Of a stretch of DNA of 64,000 bases, positions 54,856 through 63,825 are shown one piece after another. Source of the stretch: Shinella sp. WSJ-2 (GTDB lineage: Bacteria > Pseudomonadota > Alphaproteobacteria > Rhizobiales > Rhizobiaceae); contig NZ_QWBU01000005.1 of assembly GCF_003432075.1 (NCBI RefSeq), positions 186,001-250,000 of the forward strand, written 5' to 3'. The first letter of the stretch is position 1, and each line of letters begins with the position of its first letter. Position numbers and translations under genes: made by a program. The notes beneath the pieces are model-generated. The model was given only the letters and a program-made list of their open reading frames with translations. It searched no databases and had not been told where the DNA came from.

Positions 54856-55341
54856 ATGGCGAAAGAGATCGAGCGGAAGTTCCTGGTGTCGGGCCAAAGA
54901 TGGCGCACCTTCGCAAACGAAGGCGTCGCCATAAGGCAAGCCTATATCGTGGCCCAGGACGACCGGTCGCTGCGCGTTCGCATCTATAGCGATGGGCGTG
55001 CCCGCCTCACCATCAAGGTCGGCCATACTGCCCTCGTCCGCGACGAATATGAAGTCGAGATCAGCCGCGGCGAGGCCGAAGACATGCTGCGTCATGCCGT
55101 CGGCACCATCATCGAAAAGGTGCGCTACAAGGTGCCGCATGATGGCTATGTGTGGGAAGTCGATGTCTACAGCGGCGCCCATCGCGGCCTTGTCATCGCC
55201 GAGGTGGAACTCTCCTCCATCCACGACGACCCGCAGCTGCCGAACTGGGTCGGCCGTGAAGTGACGGGGGAAAGCCAGTATTCCAACCAGTCCATGGCGC
55301 TTGGCAACAGCGACGGCGCGCGGCTCCACCAGCTGGCGTAG
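54856..55341 (+). CDS. CYTH-domain phosphatase/cyclase
   Basis: 161 residues with the CYTH signature EIERKFLV at residues 4-11 (the ExExK metal/phosphate motif) and the barrel strands [60 protein letters not shown] and AEVELSS. CYTH proteins are class IV adenylate cyclases, thiamine-triphosphatases or inorganic triphosphatases; this short form is usually a triphosphatase. ATG 54856 is used; GTG 54850 is an alternative. Confidence 0.87.
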   Translation: MAKEIERKFLVSGQRWRTFANEGVAIRQAYIVAQDDRSLRVRIYSDGRARLTIKVGHTALVRDEYEVEISRGEAEDMLRHAVGTIIEKVRYKVPHDGYVWEVDVYSGAHRGLVIAEVELSSIHDDPQLPNWVGREVTGESQYSNQSMALGNSDGARLHQLA

Positions 55342-55402
55342 AGACGAGCGTGCTTTTGCGCCGCATTGCCTGAAAAGCGCGAAAGCTGTATGTGGCGACC
55401 CC

Positions 55403-56350
55403 ATGACAGACATCGCACATGAAATTCCTTCGCCGTCGGCGAATGACGGCTTTCTGGTTGCCGCGCTCTACCATTTCGTCTCGGTTCCGCGTTTTGCGGA
55501 CCTGCGCGACCCCTTGCAGGCGCTCTGTGAGGAAAACGGCGTGCGCGGCACGCTGCTGCTTGCCCATGAAGGCATAAACGGCACGATCGCCGGCCCCGCC
55601 GCCGGCATCCATACCGTCTTGTCCTTCCTGCGCAGCCAGCCGGAATTCACCGGGCTGGAGCACAAGGAAAGCCATGCCAGCGCCATGCCCTTCCTGCGCA
55701 TGAAGGTGCGTCTCAAGAAGGAGATCGTCACGATGGGCGTCGAGGATATCGACCCGACGCGCTCCGTCGGCACCTATGTCGACCCGCAGGACTGGAATGC
55801 ACTGATCTCCGATCCCGACACCATCGTCATCGACACGCGCAACGACTACGAGACGGCGATCGGCATCTTCAAAGGCGCGGTCGATCCGAATACCAAGACA
55901 TTCCGCGAGTTTCCGGACTGGGTGCGCAACAATACCGGCCTGCACAACAAGCCGAAGATCGCGATGTACTGCACCGGCGGCATTCGTTGCGAGAAGGCGA
56001 CGGCCTTCATGAAGCAGGAAGGCTTCGAGGAAGTCTACCACCTCAAGGGCGGCATCCTGAAGTACCTCGAGGAGGTGCCGCCGGAAGAAAGCCTCTGGGA
56101 AGGCGCCTGCTTCGTCTTCGACGAACGCGTCTCCGTTCTGCATGGCCTGGAAGAAGGCGATCTCAAGCTCTGCCGCGCCTGCCGACACCCGCTGACGGCA
56201 GAAGAGATCGCGTCTCCGCTCTACGAGGCCGGCGTGTCCTGTGCGCATTGCCACGGCACGCGCAGCGAAGAAGACCGCATGCGCTTTCGCCAGCGGCAGA
56301 AGCAGATGGATCTAGCCAAACAACGCGGCGAACGCCATCTCGGCAAATGA
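55403..56350 (+). CDS. trhO: tRNA uridine-34 hydroxylase (rhodanese-fold, UPF0176)
   Basis: A 315-residue protein: an acylphosphatase-like N-terminal domain ([20 protein letters not shown]), then a rhodanese domain with the active-site loop [11 protein letters not shown], catalytic Cys190 and second Cys196, and a C-terminal Cys-rich [19 protein letters not shown] / CAHCHG segment with a probable zinc site. TrhO hydroxylates U34 of tRNAs to 5-hydroxyuridine with O2. The ATG at 55403 is used; the ribosome site is weak. It ends at the stop of the converging GGDEF-EAL gene. Confidence 0.93.
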   Translation: MTDIAHEIPSPSANDGFLVAALYHFVSVPRFADLRDPLQALCEENGVRGTLLLAHEGINGTIAGPAAGIHTVLSFLRSQPEFTGLEHKESHASAMPFLRMKVRLKKEIVTMGVEDIDPTRSVGTYVDPQDWNALISDPDTIVIDTRNDYETAIGIFKGAVDPNTKTFREFPDWVRNNTGLHNKPKIAMYCTGGIRCEKATAFMKQEGFEEVYHLKGGILKYLEEVPPEESLWEGACFVFDERVSVLHGLEEGDLKLCRACRHPLTAEEIASPLYEAGVSCAHCHGTRSEEDRMRFRQRQKQMDLAKQRGERHLGK

Positions 56351-58543
56351 TCAGCCGGCAATGCTCTGGGAAGTGGCCGGCGGGGTTATGAGGTCGCAGA
56401 TCGCCTTTTCGCTCATCGGCCGGCCGTAGAAATAGCCCTGCAGCTGGTCGCAGCCGCAGAGATGCAGGAAGGCCGCCTGCTCGGCCGTCTCCACGCCCTC
56501 GGCCGTGACCGGCATGTCGAAGGATGCGGCCAGCGCCACCGTCGCCTGCAGCATCGCGCCGCCCTTGATCGATTGCTGCCCGGCCATGGTGAGCGAGCGG
56601 TCGATCTTCATGCGGTCGAAACCGAAGCGGATGAGATAGCCGATTGACGAGAAGCCGGCGCCGAAATCGTCAAGCGCAATGCGCACGCCGCCCGCCTTCA
56701 GCCGATCCATGACAAGCTTCGCCCGGCCGGGATTCTGGATGAAATAGCCCTCGGTTATTTCAAGCGTGATGCGCGCCGGCTCGATGCCGGCTTGCGTAAT
56801 GATCGCCAGCGCCTGATCCGGGAAAAAGGGATTGCGGAACTGCGCCGGCGAGACGTTGACCGAAACGCCGAGATCCGGCCATTGCCGCGCCGCCTCGCAG
56901 GCCCGTTTCAGAATTAGCGGCCCGAGCGCGTCGATGATGCCCGTCGCCTCGGCCAGCGGAATGAAGACATCCGGCGGCACGGGCTGTCCGTCCCGCTTCC
57001 AGCGGGCCAGCGCCTCGACGCCGCAGATGTCACGTCCGCGGGCGCGCACGATGGGCTGATAGACGACATCGATCTCGCCGCGCCCGACCGCCGCCCTGAG
57101 AGCCTCTTCCATTTCGCGCCGCATATCGCGGTCGTCGTCCATCAGCGTTTCATAATACATGGCACGGCCGCGGCCGGCATGCTTGGCGCGGTACATGGCG
57201 ACATCAGCGCGCCGCAACAGCTCTTCGCCAGCGACCACCCCCCGATGCGAAACCGCAATGCCGATGCTCGCCCCGACGATGGCGACGCGCTCGCCGATGG
57301 CGAAGGGTTCGGTGAAGAAATCGAGAAGTGCGCGGGTCAGCCGCTCCGTTTCCGCGCCGTCATCACCGGCAAGGAACACGATGGCGAATTCATCGCCGCC
57401 GATGCGGGCGAGCATGGCGTCTTCAGGCACGAGGCGGGTCAGGCCGGCGGAAACGCCACGAATGAGCCGGTCGCCGACCGCATGGCCATAGAAATCATTG
57501 ACGTCCTTGAAACCGTCGAGGTCGAGATAGAGCATCAGCACATCGCGCGCTTCCGCAACGGCCCGCGCGTTCAACTCGTCGAGGCCGAGATAAAGGCCGG
57601 TGCGGTTGCGAAGCCCACTCAGCCGGTCGGTCAGCGCCTGCATACGCGCGCTGTTCTCATCCGCCTTGAGCCGGACGGCGAAGATAGCCCCCGTCAGCAC
57701 GAGAAGAGCAAAAAAAACGACAACGCCGGCCAGCGCCAAAAGCACGAGCGGACGCACCTGATCATAGCTCTTGTCGCCCGGCGCTTCCGGTGTCCAGGAG
57801 AGATATCCGAGCGGCTTGCCATCGAGGCCGTTGAGCGCGACGGCATCGCCGGTTGCAGGCACGCTGTCCGTCAGGAGAAGACCGGACACGAGGAAATTGT
57901 CGGATATCTTCGAGATGCGGGCGGGCGTCAGGTGTCGAAGGATGAAAAGGATGCGCAGGCCGGCTTCCGGTGCCTTGACCGCATCGGAGGCGGGCCGGAT
58001 GGCGGAAACGGCGGCGACAGCCGGGCCTTTCGATGTGCGCAGGAAGGCGCCGAGTTCCTTGCCCGGCATGAGCCCCGCTTCAACCACCTCCCGGCGCATC
58101 GTTTCGAAAGCCGTGCCGCCGAATGTCCTGGCATCCATCTCGAAGGGAGCGCCATTGCGATAGGCGAGCATCGTGCCGCCCTTCTCGTCGACGAGGAAGA
58201 CGGTATCGAACAGCGGCCCGCCTTCGGTTGCGAGACCGAAATTGGTAACGAGCCACGGCATATCGGGCGTGCCGTAAACATTCTCGGCCGCATCGTCCCA
58301 GACCGAGTAGTCGCGCACCGTGGTGACGATGGAGCTGCGCATGGAGGAGAGTGCGCCGAACACGGTCTGGCGCGTGCGCTCCTCATCAAGCTCGTTTGCC
58401 CTGTTGGCGAGGAAACCAAGCGCCATCATGACAAGTACGGTTGCAAGGCTGACGACGATCGCGAACGAGCCAAGCACCCCGAGAACGACCGTAAGCCGCC
58501 GGGTCCCTAGCAATCCGGAAAGGTGGTGCGCAAGCCGCCGCAT
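56351..58543 (-). CDS. CHASE4-type GGDEF-EAL c-di-GMP signalling protein
   Basis: 730 residues: TM1 at about 17-45, a periplasmic CHASE4-like sensor at 50-255, TM2 at about 264-290, then GGDEF and EAL. The cyclase signature is intact (RIGGDEF, GGDEF at 382-386), without an obvious RxxD inhibitory site five residues before it. The EAL signature is CGVEALARW (Glu510-Leu512) with DDFGAGFSSIGYL. It may switch between making and breaking c-di-GMP. GGAG lies 6 nt before ATG 58543. Confidence 0.93.
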   Translation of the reverse strand: MRRLAHHLSGLLGTRRLTVVLGVLGSFAIVVSLATVLVMMALGFLANRANELDEERTRQTVFGALSSMRSSIVTTVRDYSVWDDAAENVYGTPDMPWLVTNFGLATEGGPLFDTVFLVDEKGGTMLAYRNGAPFEMDARTFGGTAFETMRREVVEAGLMPGKELGAFLRTSKGPAVAAVSAIRPASDAVKAPEAGLRILFILRHLTPARISKISDNFLVSGLLLTDSVPATGDAVALNGLDGKPLGYLSWTPEAPGDKSYDQVRPLVLLALAGVVVFFALLVLTGAIFAVRLKADENSARMQALTDRLSGLRNRTGLYLGLDELNARAVAEARDVLMLYLDLDGFKDVNDFYGHAVGDRLIRGVSAGLTRLVPEDAMLARIGGDEFAIVFLAGDDGAETERLTRALLDFFTEPFAIGERVAIVGASIGIAVSHRGVVAGEELLRRADVAMYRAKHAGRGRAMYYETLMDDDRDMRREMEEALRAAVGRGEIDVVYQPIVRARGRDICGVEALARWKRDGQPVPPDVFIPLAEATGIIDALGPLILKRACEAARQWPDLGVSVNVSPAQFRNPFFPDQALAIITQAGIEPARITLEITEGYFIQNPGRAKLVMDRLKAGGVRIALDDFGAGFSSIGYLIRFGFDRMKIDRSLTMAGQQSIKGGAMLQATVALAASFDMPVTAEGVETAEQAAFLHLCGCDQLQGYFYGRPMSEKAICDLITPPATSQSIAG

Positions 58544-58634
58544 CAGGGTCTCCAACCGGGAGAGATGATGCGGAAGAAGCGTTATGAATCCTTTACGTTC
58601 ACAACATCAATATCAGTAATTTCTGATATCACGA

Positions 58635-60011
58635 TCAGGCAGCCGGCTTGTGGTTGCCCTTCGGGAAATGACCGGCAAGCGCGCCGTACCATTGCCCGCT
58701 CTTCTTCACCGTGCGCACCTGTGTGTCGTAATCGACATGCACGATACCGAAGCGCATCCGGTAGCCTTCAGCCCATTCGAAATTGTCCATCAGGCTCCAT
58801 GCGAAGTAACCGCGCATCGGATACCCCTCGCCGATCAAGTCCGCGGTAATGCCGAGGTGGTCGGCGATATAGTCGAGGCGCGGCTGGTCGTCGACCATGC
58901 CATTCTCCACGTCCATATTGTAGCAGGCGCCGTTTTCCGTGATGTAGCAATCGGGCAACGTGTAATCCGCGTTGAGCTTGCGGATGAGATCGCCGAGCGC
59001 CGGCGCAAAAACCTCCCAGCCGATATCGGTCTTGATCTCGGACACCGGCGGGGCCGGCACGGTGGCGGGAAACTCCGCGCCTTCGGCGGGATCGTCTGCA
59101 ACGCGCATCGGCGTGTAGTAATTGAGGCCCCACCAGTCGAGCGGCTGAGCAATGGTCTCCATATCGCCCGGCTCGATTTCCGGCATGCGATGGCCGAGCG
59201 CCGAGAGGAAGCGTTCCGGATATTCGCCCTTGAAGACAGGGCCGAAGAAGACGCCGTTGTGGAAATCATGGGCGCGCGCCGCGGCATCCCGGTCGGGCAG
59301 GCTGTCGCTGCCGGCGTAGACGGAGTGGGCGTTCAGCACGAGGCCGACGGGAAGCTTCGGCTGTTCGGCACGGATCGCCGAGACACCGAGACCATGCGCC
59401 AGATTGGTGAAATGCAGCGCATGAAGGGCTGCATCCATATTGCACTCACCCGGCGCATGAATGCCGTAGAGGTGGCTCAGCCAGACGGAGCACCATGGCT
59501 CGTTGAAGGTCGCCACCGCATCCAGCCTGTCGCCGATGCGGGCGATGACCGTCTTCGCGTAACGCTGGAAGGCATAGGCCGTCTGCCGCGCCGTCCAGCC
59601 GCCGTCGCCGGCCAGCATCAGTGGGAGGTCCCAATGGTAAAGCGTCGCAAACGCCTTGATGCCGCGGGCCTTCAGGCCATCCACCAGCCGGTCGTAGAAA
59701 TCGAGACCCTTCTCGTTCACCGCGCCCGTGCCCTCGGGAATGATGCGCGGCCAGGCGATGGAAAACCGATAGGCTTCCACGCCGAGCGACTGGATCAGAT
59801 CGAGATCCTGCTCCAGCCGGTTGTAGTGATCGCAGGCGACATCGCCGTTGTGGCGGCCGTAGACCCGGCCCGGCATGTTGGAGAAAGCATCCCATATCGA
59901 GGCTTTGCGGCCATCCAGCTTCGATGCCCCTTCGATCTGGAAAGCGGCGGTTGCCACGCCGAACACGAAATCGCCGGGAAAACGGTCGGCAAGAGCCTTG
60001 GGGTCGATCAT
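58635..60011 (-). CDS. GH1 beta-glucosidase
   Basis: A 458-residue GH1 family enzyme. The acid/base is Glu171 in ATFNEPWCSVW and the nucleophile is Glu359 in CYITENGACY; DFVFGVATAAFQIEGA is the N-terminal GH1 signature. It releases glucose from beta-glucosides (cellobiose or plant aryl glucosides). There is no signal peptide, so it is cytoplasmic and would act on imported sugars. GAGAG precedes the ATG. A palindromic operator candidate lies 24-37 nt upstream. Confidence 0.96.
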   Translation of the reverse strand: MIDPKALADRFPGDFVFGVATAAFQIEGASKLDGRKASIWDAFSNMPGRVYGRHNGDVACDHYNRLEQDLDLIQSLGVEAYRFSIAWPRIIPEGTGAVNEKGLDFYDRLVDGLKARGIKAFATLYHWDLPLMLAGDGGWTARQTAYAFQRYAKTVIARIGDRLDAVATFNEPWCSVWLSHLYGIHAPGECNMDAALHALHFTNLAHGLGVSAIRAEQPKLPVGLVLNAHSVYAGSDSLPDRDAAARAHDFHNGVFFGPVFKGEYPERFLSALGHRMPEIEPGDMETIAQPLDWWGLNYYTPMRVADDPAEGAEFPATVPAPPVSEIKTDIGWEVFAPALGDLIRKLNADYTLPDCYITENGACYNMDVENGMVDDQPRLDYIADHLGITADLIGEGYPMRGYFAWSLMDNFEWAEGYRMRFGIVHVDYDTQVRTVKKSGQWYGALAGHFPKGNHKPAA

Positions 60012-60326
60012 GGTATCTCTCGGAGTCTTGAAATCTGCAACGTTGCAGTAACGCTGTTTTGCTGAAAGTCAATGCGTCCGTGGCGCGCGGCGACGCCCAC
60101 GCGGCGGTTTTTTCCCGCCACTCCGGTCTCTCTGCGATGGTGGGGTTGGCGGATCCGCGCGGAGGGTAAAATACGGCGCGGTTTCTAGGGTAACAAGGGG
60201 TGCGGCGCGGTCCCCACCTTGGTGAGTAGGCTGTAGAACGCAGGGCCATCAACCTGTCGTAGAATGAGAGGCATTGCCGTGCCCCCGGATGCGGCGGCAG
60301 ACCGCCGCACCGCGAGGGTGGATGGC
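60012..60326. other. Intergenic region upstream of the beta-glucosidase
   Basis: A 315-nt gap between the beta-glucosidase start and the Gfo/Idh dehydrogenase stop. On the minus strand, TTGACT (60072-60067) and a perfect palindrome at 60035-60048 form the probable promoter and operator. A TGCGGCGG (60290-60297) / CCGCCGCA (60302-60309) hairpin near the left of the region, 18 nt past the dehydrogenase stop, is its likely terminator although it has no T run. I see nothing else definite. Confidence 0.5.
60035..60048. promoter_or_regulatory. 14-bp palindromic operator of the beta-glucosidase gene
   Basis: CTGCAACGTTGCAG is a perfect inverted repeat located 24-37 nt before the ATG and 18 nt downstream of a TTGACT -35-like box, at the expected -10 to +1 position. 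The form suits a LacI-type repressor responding to a sugar. Confidence 0.6.
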
Positions 60327-61511
60327 CTATACCTTGACCCAGGCCCCATTCTTCTTTGAAGACTGCACGCAGGCATCGACGAAGAGCATGCCTTTGAGCC
60401 CGTCATCCACTGTCGGATAGGTGACGGCGGGATCGACTTTCGCGCCGTTGCGCTTGGCATAGATCGCGCGGGCGGCTTCCGAATAGATATTGGCGAAGCC
60501 TTCGAGATAGCCTTCCGGATGGCCCGAGGGCACGCGGCTCATACGGGCGGCAGCGGCACCGGAGCCGGCACCGTTGCGAGTGATCAGGCGCTTCGGCTCG
60601 CCAAAGGGCGTGTACCAGAGATAGTTCGGATCGGCCTGCACCCATTCGAGACCGCCTTTGGTGCCATAGACGCGCACCTTGAGACCATTTTCATGGCCGG
60701 GCGCGACCTGGCTGCACCAGAGCATGCCTTTGGCGCGCGCGCCGTCCTTCTCCTTGAAACGCATCATGACATGGGCGTTGTCATCAAGCTTGCGACCCGG
60801 CACAAAGCTGTCGAGATCGGCGGACAGCTCTTCCAGCTCCAGGCCGGAGACGAAGCAGCCGAGATTATAGGCATGGGTGCCGATATCGCCGGTGGAGCCG
60901 CCGGCACCGGACTTGGTGGGGTCGGTGCGCCAGGCGGCCTGCTTCTGGCCGCTGCTCTCGATGTCCTCGGTCAGCCAATCCTGCGGATATTCCATCTGCA
61001 CCAGCCGGATCGAGCCGAGTTCCCCATTGGCCACCATCTCGCGCGCCTGCCGAACCATTGGATAGCCGGTGTAATTGTGCGTGAGAACGAAGAGCGCATC
61101 GCTTTCCTCGGCGAGCTTCTTCAGCTTGCGCGCATCCGGCAAAGTCGAGGTCAGCGGCTTGTCGCAGATGACATGGATGCCGCGCTTCAGGAATTCCTTC
61201 GCGGCCTCGTAATGCACGTGGTTCGGCGTGACGATCGCCACGGCCTCGATGCCATTCTTCAGCTTGGCCTCGCGGATCGCCATTTCCTTGAAGCTGCCGT
61301 AGCTGCGCGACGGGTCGAGCCCCAGTTCGCGCGCCGACTGCTCGGCCTTTTCCGGTGAGGACGACAGCGCGCCGGCGACCAGCTCATAGTGGTCGTCGAG
61401 CCGGGCCGCGATGCGGTGCACCGCGCCGATAAAGGCGCCCGAGCCGCCGCCGACCATGCCGAGCCGGATGCGGGGCTGCCGCGTTTCGCTTGCGCTTCCT
61501 TCGATTGCCAT
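60327..61511 (-). CDS. Gfo/Idh/MocA-family oxidoreductase
   Basis: 394 residues. The N-terminal Rossmann motif GMVGGGSGAFIGAVHRIAAR binds NAD(P), and ICDKPLTSTLPDARKLKKLA is the conserved EKP-like active-site segment. DIGTHAYNLGCFVSGLE follows in the C-terminal domain. The family oxidises sugars or inositol derivatives. AAGGAGGAACACC precedes the ATG. It lies 13 nt after the sugar isomerase on the same strand, so the two are likely one operon. Confidence 0.93.
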   Translation of the reverse strand: MAIEGSASETRQPRIRLGMVGGGSGAFIGAVHRIAARLDDHYELVAGALSSSPEKAEQSARELGLDPSRSYGSFKEMAIREAKLKNGIEAVAIVTPNHVHYEAAKEFLKRGIHVICDKPLTSTLPDARKLKKLAEESDALFVLTHNYTGYPMVRQAREMVANGELGSIRLVQMEYPQDWLTEDIESSGQKQAAWRTDPTKSGAGGSTGDIGTHAYNLGCFVSGLELEELSADLDSFVPGRKLDDNAHVMMRFKEKDGARAKGMLWCSQVAPGHENGLKVRVYGTKGGLEWVQADPNYLWYTPFGEPKRLITRNGAGSGAAAARMSRVPSGHPEGYLEGFANIYSEAARAIYAKRNGAKVDPAVTYPTVDDGLKGMLFVDACVQSSKKNGAWVKV

Positions 61512-61524
61512 GCGGTGTTCCTCC

Positions 61525-62577
61525 TTAAAGTCCGAGCATGCGCCGGTTCGCGGCCTGATCGGTGCCGCCGTCTGCGAAATCGTCGAATGCCTTTTCGGTC
61601 ACGCGGATGATGTGGGCCTTCACGAATTCCGCCCCTTCACGCGCACCGTCCTCCGGATGCTTCAGCGCGCATTCCCATTCGACCACGGCCCAGCCGGCAA
61701 AATCGTTCGCGGCCATCTTGGAGAAGACGGCGCCGAAATCGACTTGGCCATCGCCGAGCGAGCGGAAGCGGCCGGCCCGGTTCACCCAGCCCTGATAGCC
61801 GCCATAGACGCCCTGCCGGCCCGTCGGATTGAACTCGGCATCCTTCACATGGAACATGCGGATGCGGTCCTTGTAGATGTCGATATTGTCGAGATAGTCG
61901 AGGCACTGCAGGATGTAGTGCGAGGGATCGTAGAGCATGCAGGCGCGGGCGTGGTTGCCGGTGCGCTCCAGGAACATCTCGTAGGTGATACCGTCGTGCA
62001 GGTCTTCGCCCGGATGGATCTCGTAGCAGACATCGACGCCGCAATCCTCCGCGTGGTCGAGGATCGGCTTCCAGCGTTTCGCCAGTTCGTCGAAGGCGGT
62101 CTCGACCAGGCCGGCAGGGCGCTGCGGCCAGGGATAGACGAAGGGCCAGGCGAGCGCGCCGGAGAAGCTGGCCATGGCGTCGAGGCCCAGATGCTTCGAG
62201 GCGGTCAGCGCGAGCTTCACCTGCTCGACCGCCCATTCCTGCCGTGCCTTGGGATTGCCACGCACTTCCGGCGCCGCAAAGCCGTCGAAGGCTTCGTCAT
62301 AGGCGGGAGGCACGGCAACGAGCTGGCCCTGAAGATGGGTCGAAAGTTCCGTGACCTCGACGCCGTTCTCGCGCGCCTTGCCGGCAAATTCATCGCAATA
62401 GTCCTTGGACGACGCTGCCTTCTTCAGGTCGATGAAGCGGCCGTCCCAGCTTGGAACCTGTACGCCCTTATAGCCGATATCGGCGGCCCATTTGGTAATC
62501 GAATCCCAGGAGTTGAACGGCGCGGCATCGCCCGCGAACTGCGCAAGAAACAGGGCCGGGCCCTTGATCGTCTTCAT
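61525..62577 (-). CDS. Sugar phosphate isomerase/epimerase (xylose-isomerase-like TIM barrel)
   Basis: 350 residues with the AP-endonuclease-2/xylose-isomerase-like barrel: ADIGYKGVQVPSWDGRFIDL, VCYEIHPGEDLHDGI and RMFHVKDAEFN give likely metal-binding acid and His residues; WAVVEWECALKHPEDGAREG is near the end. ATG 62577 has GGGAGG 8 nt upstream. It probably interconverts a sugar with the adjacent dehydrogenase in a degradation pathway. A palindromic operator candidate lies just upstream. Confidence 0.92.
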   Translation of the reverse strand: MKTIKGPALFLAQFAGDAAPFNSWDSITKWAADIGYKGVQVPSWDGRFIDLKKAASSKDYCDEFAGKARENGVEVTELSTHLQGQLVAVPPAYDEAFDGFAAPEVRGNPKARQEWAVEQVKLALTASKHLGLDAMASFSGALAWPFVYPWPQRPAGLVETAFDELAKRWKPILDHAEDCGVDVCYEIHPGEDLHDGITYEMFLERTGNHARACMLYDPSHYILQCLDYLDNIDIYKDRIRMFHVKDAEFNPTGRQGVYGGYQGWVNRAGRFRSLGDGQVDFGAVFSKMAANDFAGWAVVEWECALKHPEDGAREGAEFVKAHIIRVTEKAFDDFADGGTDQAANRRMLGL

Positions 62578-62631
62578 ATCTGCGTCCTCCCAGGAACTCG
62601 GCCGATCCTCGCGGCCTGTCTCAGAAATTTT

Positions 62632-62647
62632 TGCGGTACGTACCACA
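62632..62647. promoter_or_regulatory. GGTACGTACC palindrome upstream of the isomerase
   Basis: GGTACGTACC (62635-62644) is a perfect 10-bp palindrome flanked by TG and CA (TGCGGTACGTACCACA, 62632-62647), about 58 nt upstream of the isomerase ATG. This is a plausible LacI-family operator for the isomerase-dehydrogenase operon. Confidence 0.5.
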
Positions 62648-62726
62648 GCGCGTGGAAAGCTATCGGCCTTTGGCGGATCGGGCAATGTGAAAGTGCGGAT
62701 GAGACCCACGAAAAGGCGAAAGAAAA

Positions 62727-62755
62727 GCCGCCCGGATCATCATGTCCCGGGCGGC
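62727..62755 (-). terminator. Rho-independent terminator after the sugar-binding protein gene
   Basis: GCCGCCCGG (62727-62735) / CCGGGCGGC (62747-62755), 9-bp perfect stem. Reading the minus strand, the right arm is followed by TTTTCTTT, a good terminator tail. It lies 15 nt after the sugar-binding protein stop. Confidence 0.9.
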
Positions 62756-62770
62756 CTTCATGTCGTCAGA

Positions 62771-63721
62771 TCAGAACGGGGAGTCCGGGAAGTAGAAGTC
62801 CTTCGCGTTGTCCTTCGTGACGAGCGTCGCGTCGATCGTGTAGACGCCGCGAACCGGGACCTGGCCGTAGAAATTGGCGGCGGTCATTTCGAGCGCGGTG
62901 CCAACCATTGCCGGCGGATAGAGCACGTCGACCGGGATCATCTTGTCGCCGTCCATGACCTTCTTGATCATGTCCTTCGAACCGGCACCGGCGATGACGT
63001 ACTGGATGTCCTTGCGACCGGCCTGCTCGATGGCCTGAAGAACGCCGACAGCCATGTCGTCGTCCTGGCACCATACGACGTCGATCTTCTGGTACTTGGT
63101 CAGGTAGTCCTGCATGACCTTGAAGGCATCGTCGCGATTCCAGTTGCCGTACTGGCGATCGAGAACCTTGACGTTGGAGCCTTCGATGCCCTTGTCGAAA
63201 CCATCCTGGCGCTGCTGGTCGATCGGGATCGCCATGCCTCTGATAACGACGACTTCGGCGTCCGGCGTCGTGGTCTTGATGTATTCGCCCGCCGTCTGGC
63301 CAAGCGCGAAGTTGTTGCCGGCGACATAGAGGTCACGCACGGAATTGTCGTTGGTGCTCGGCGCACGGTCGACGAGCGCGACGAAGGTGCCCTTGCCCTT
63401 GACTTCCTTGATGGCGTTGACCAGCGGATCCGGATCGGTCGGCAGGATGACGAGCGCGTCGATGCCCTGCGTTTCAAGGTCCTGGACGGCATTTGCCTGG
63501 CTTGCCGGATCCGGCGAGGTCTTCACGATGACGTTGAGGCCCGGATTGCGCTCCATGAGGAGCTTGGCGACACGCTCGGCGTGATAGACGACGCCGGAGG
63601 TCCAGCCATGGTCGGCGGCCGGAATGGAGACGCCGATCGTCACCTTCTTGTCTTCCGCATGAACGGCACCGGCGATCAGCGCCATCGCCGCAACGGTCAG
63701 GCCCAAAAGTTTCTTGCGCAT
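62771..63721 (-). CDS. ABC sugar transporter periplasmic binding protein (RbsB-like)
   Basis: 316 residues with a signal peptide (MRKKLLGLTVAAMALIAGAV, cleaved near residue 22 at HA-ED). The mature protein is a type-1 periplasmic binding protein (VTIGVSIPAADHGWTSGVVY and IDALVILPTDPDPLVNAIKE). It probably binds a sugar such as ribose or xylose for the permease whose end follows. GGGAGG lies 6 nt before the ATG. It is followed by a strong terminator. Confidence 0.95.
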   Translation of the reverse strand: MRKKLLGLTVAAMALIAGAVHAEDKKVTIGVSIPAADHGWTSGVVYHAERVAKLLMERNPGLNVIVKTSPDPASQANAVQDLETQGIDALVILPTDPDPLVNAIKEVKGKGTFVALVDRAPSTNDNSVRDLYVAGNNFALGQTAGEYIKTTTPDAEVVVIRGMAIPIDQQRQDGFDKGIEGSNVKVLDRQYGNWNRDDAFKVMQDYLTKYQKIDVVWCQDDDMAVGVLQAIEQAGRKDIQYVIAGAGSKDMIKKVMDGDKMIPVDVLYPPAMVGTALEMTAANFYGQVPVRGVYTIDATLVTKDNAKDFYFPDSPF

Positions 63722-63785
63722 GAGTTTCCTCCCAAAAGCAGGTCTTCGTTCTTCACCGGGGACCTGTGGACCCGGCTACCTCCCC

Positions 63786-63819
63786 GCAGGCCCGGCCGCT
63801 TTGCGCGTGCCGGCCCTGC
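63786..63819 (-). promoter_or_regulatory. Hairpin between permease and binding-protein genes
   Basis: GCAGGCCCGGC (63786-63796) and GCCGGCCCTGC (63809-63819) form an 11-bp stem with one mismatch in the 104-nt gap between the permease and the binding protein. It could act as an RNA processing site giving extra binding-protein mRNA. Confidence 0.5.
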
Positions 63820-63825
63820 CTGGTC

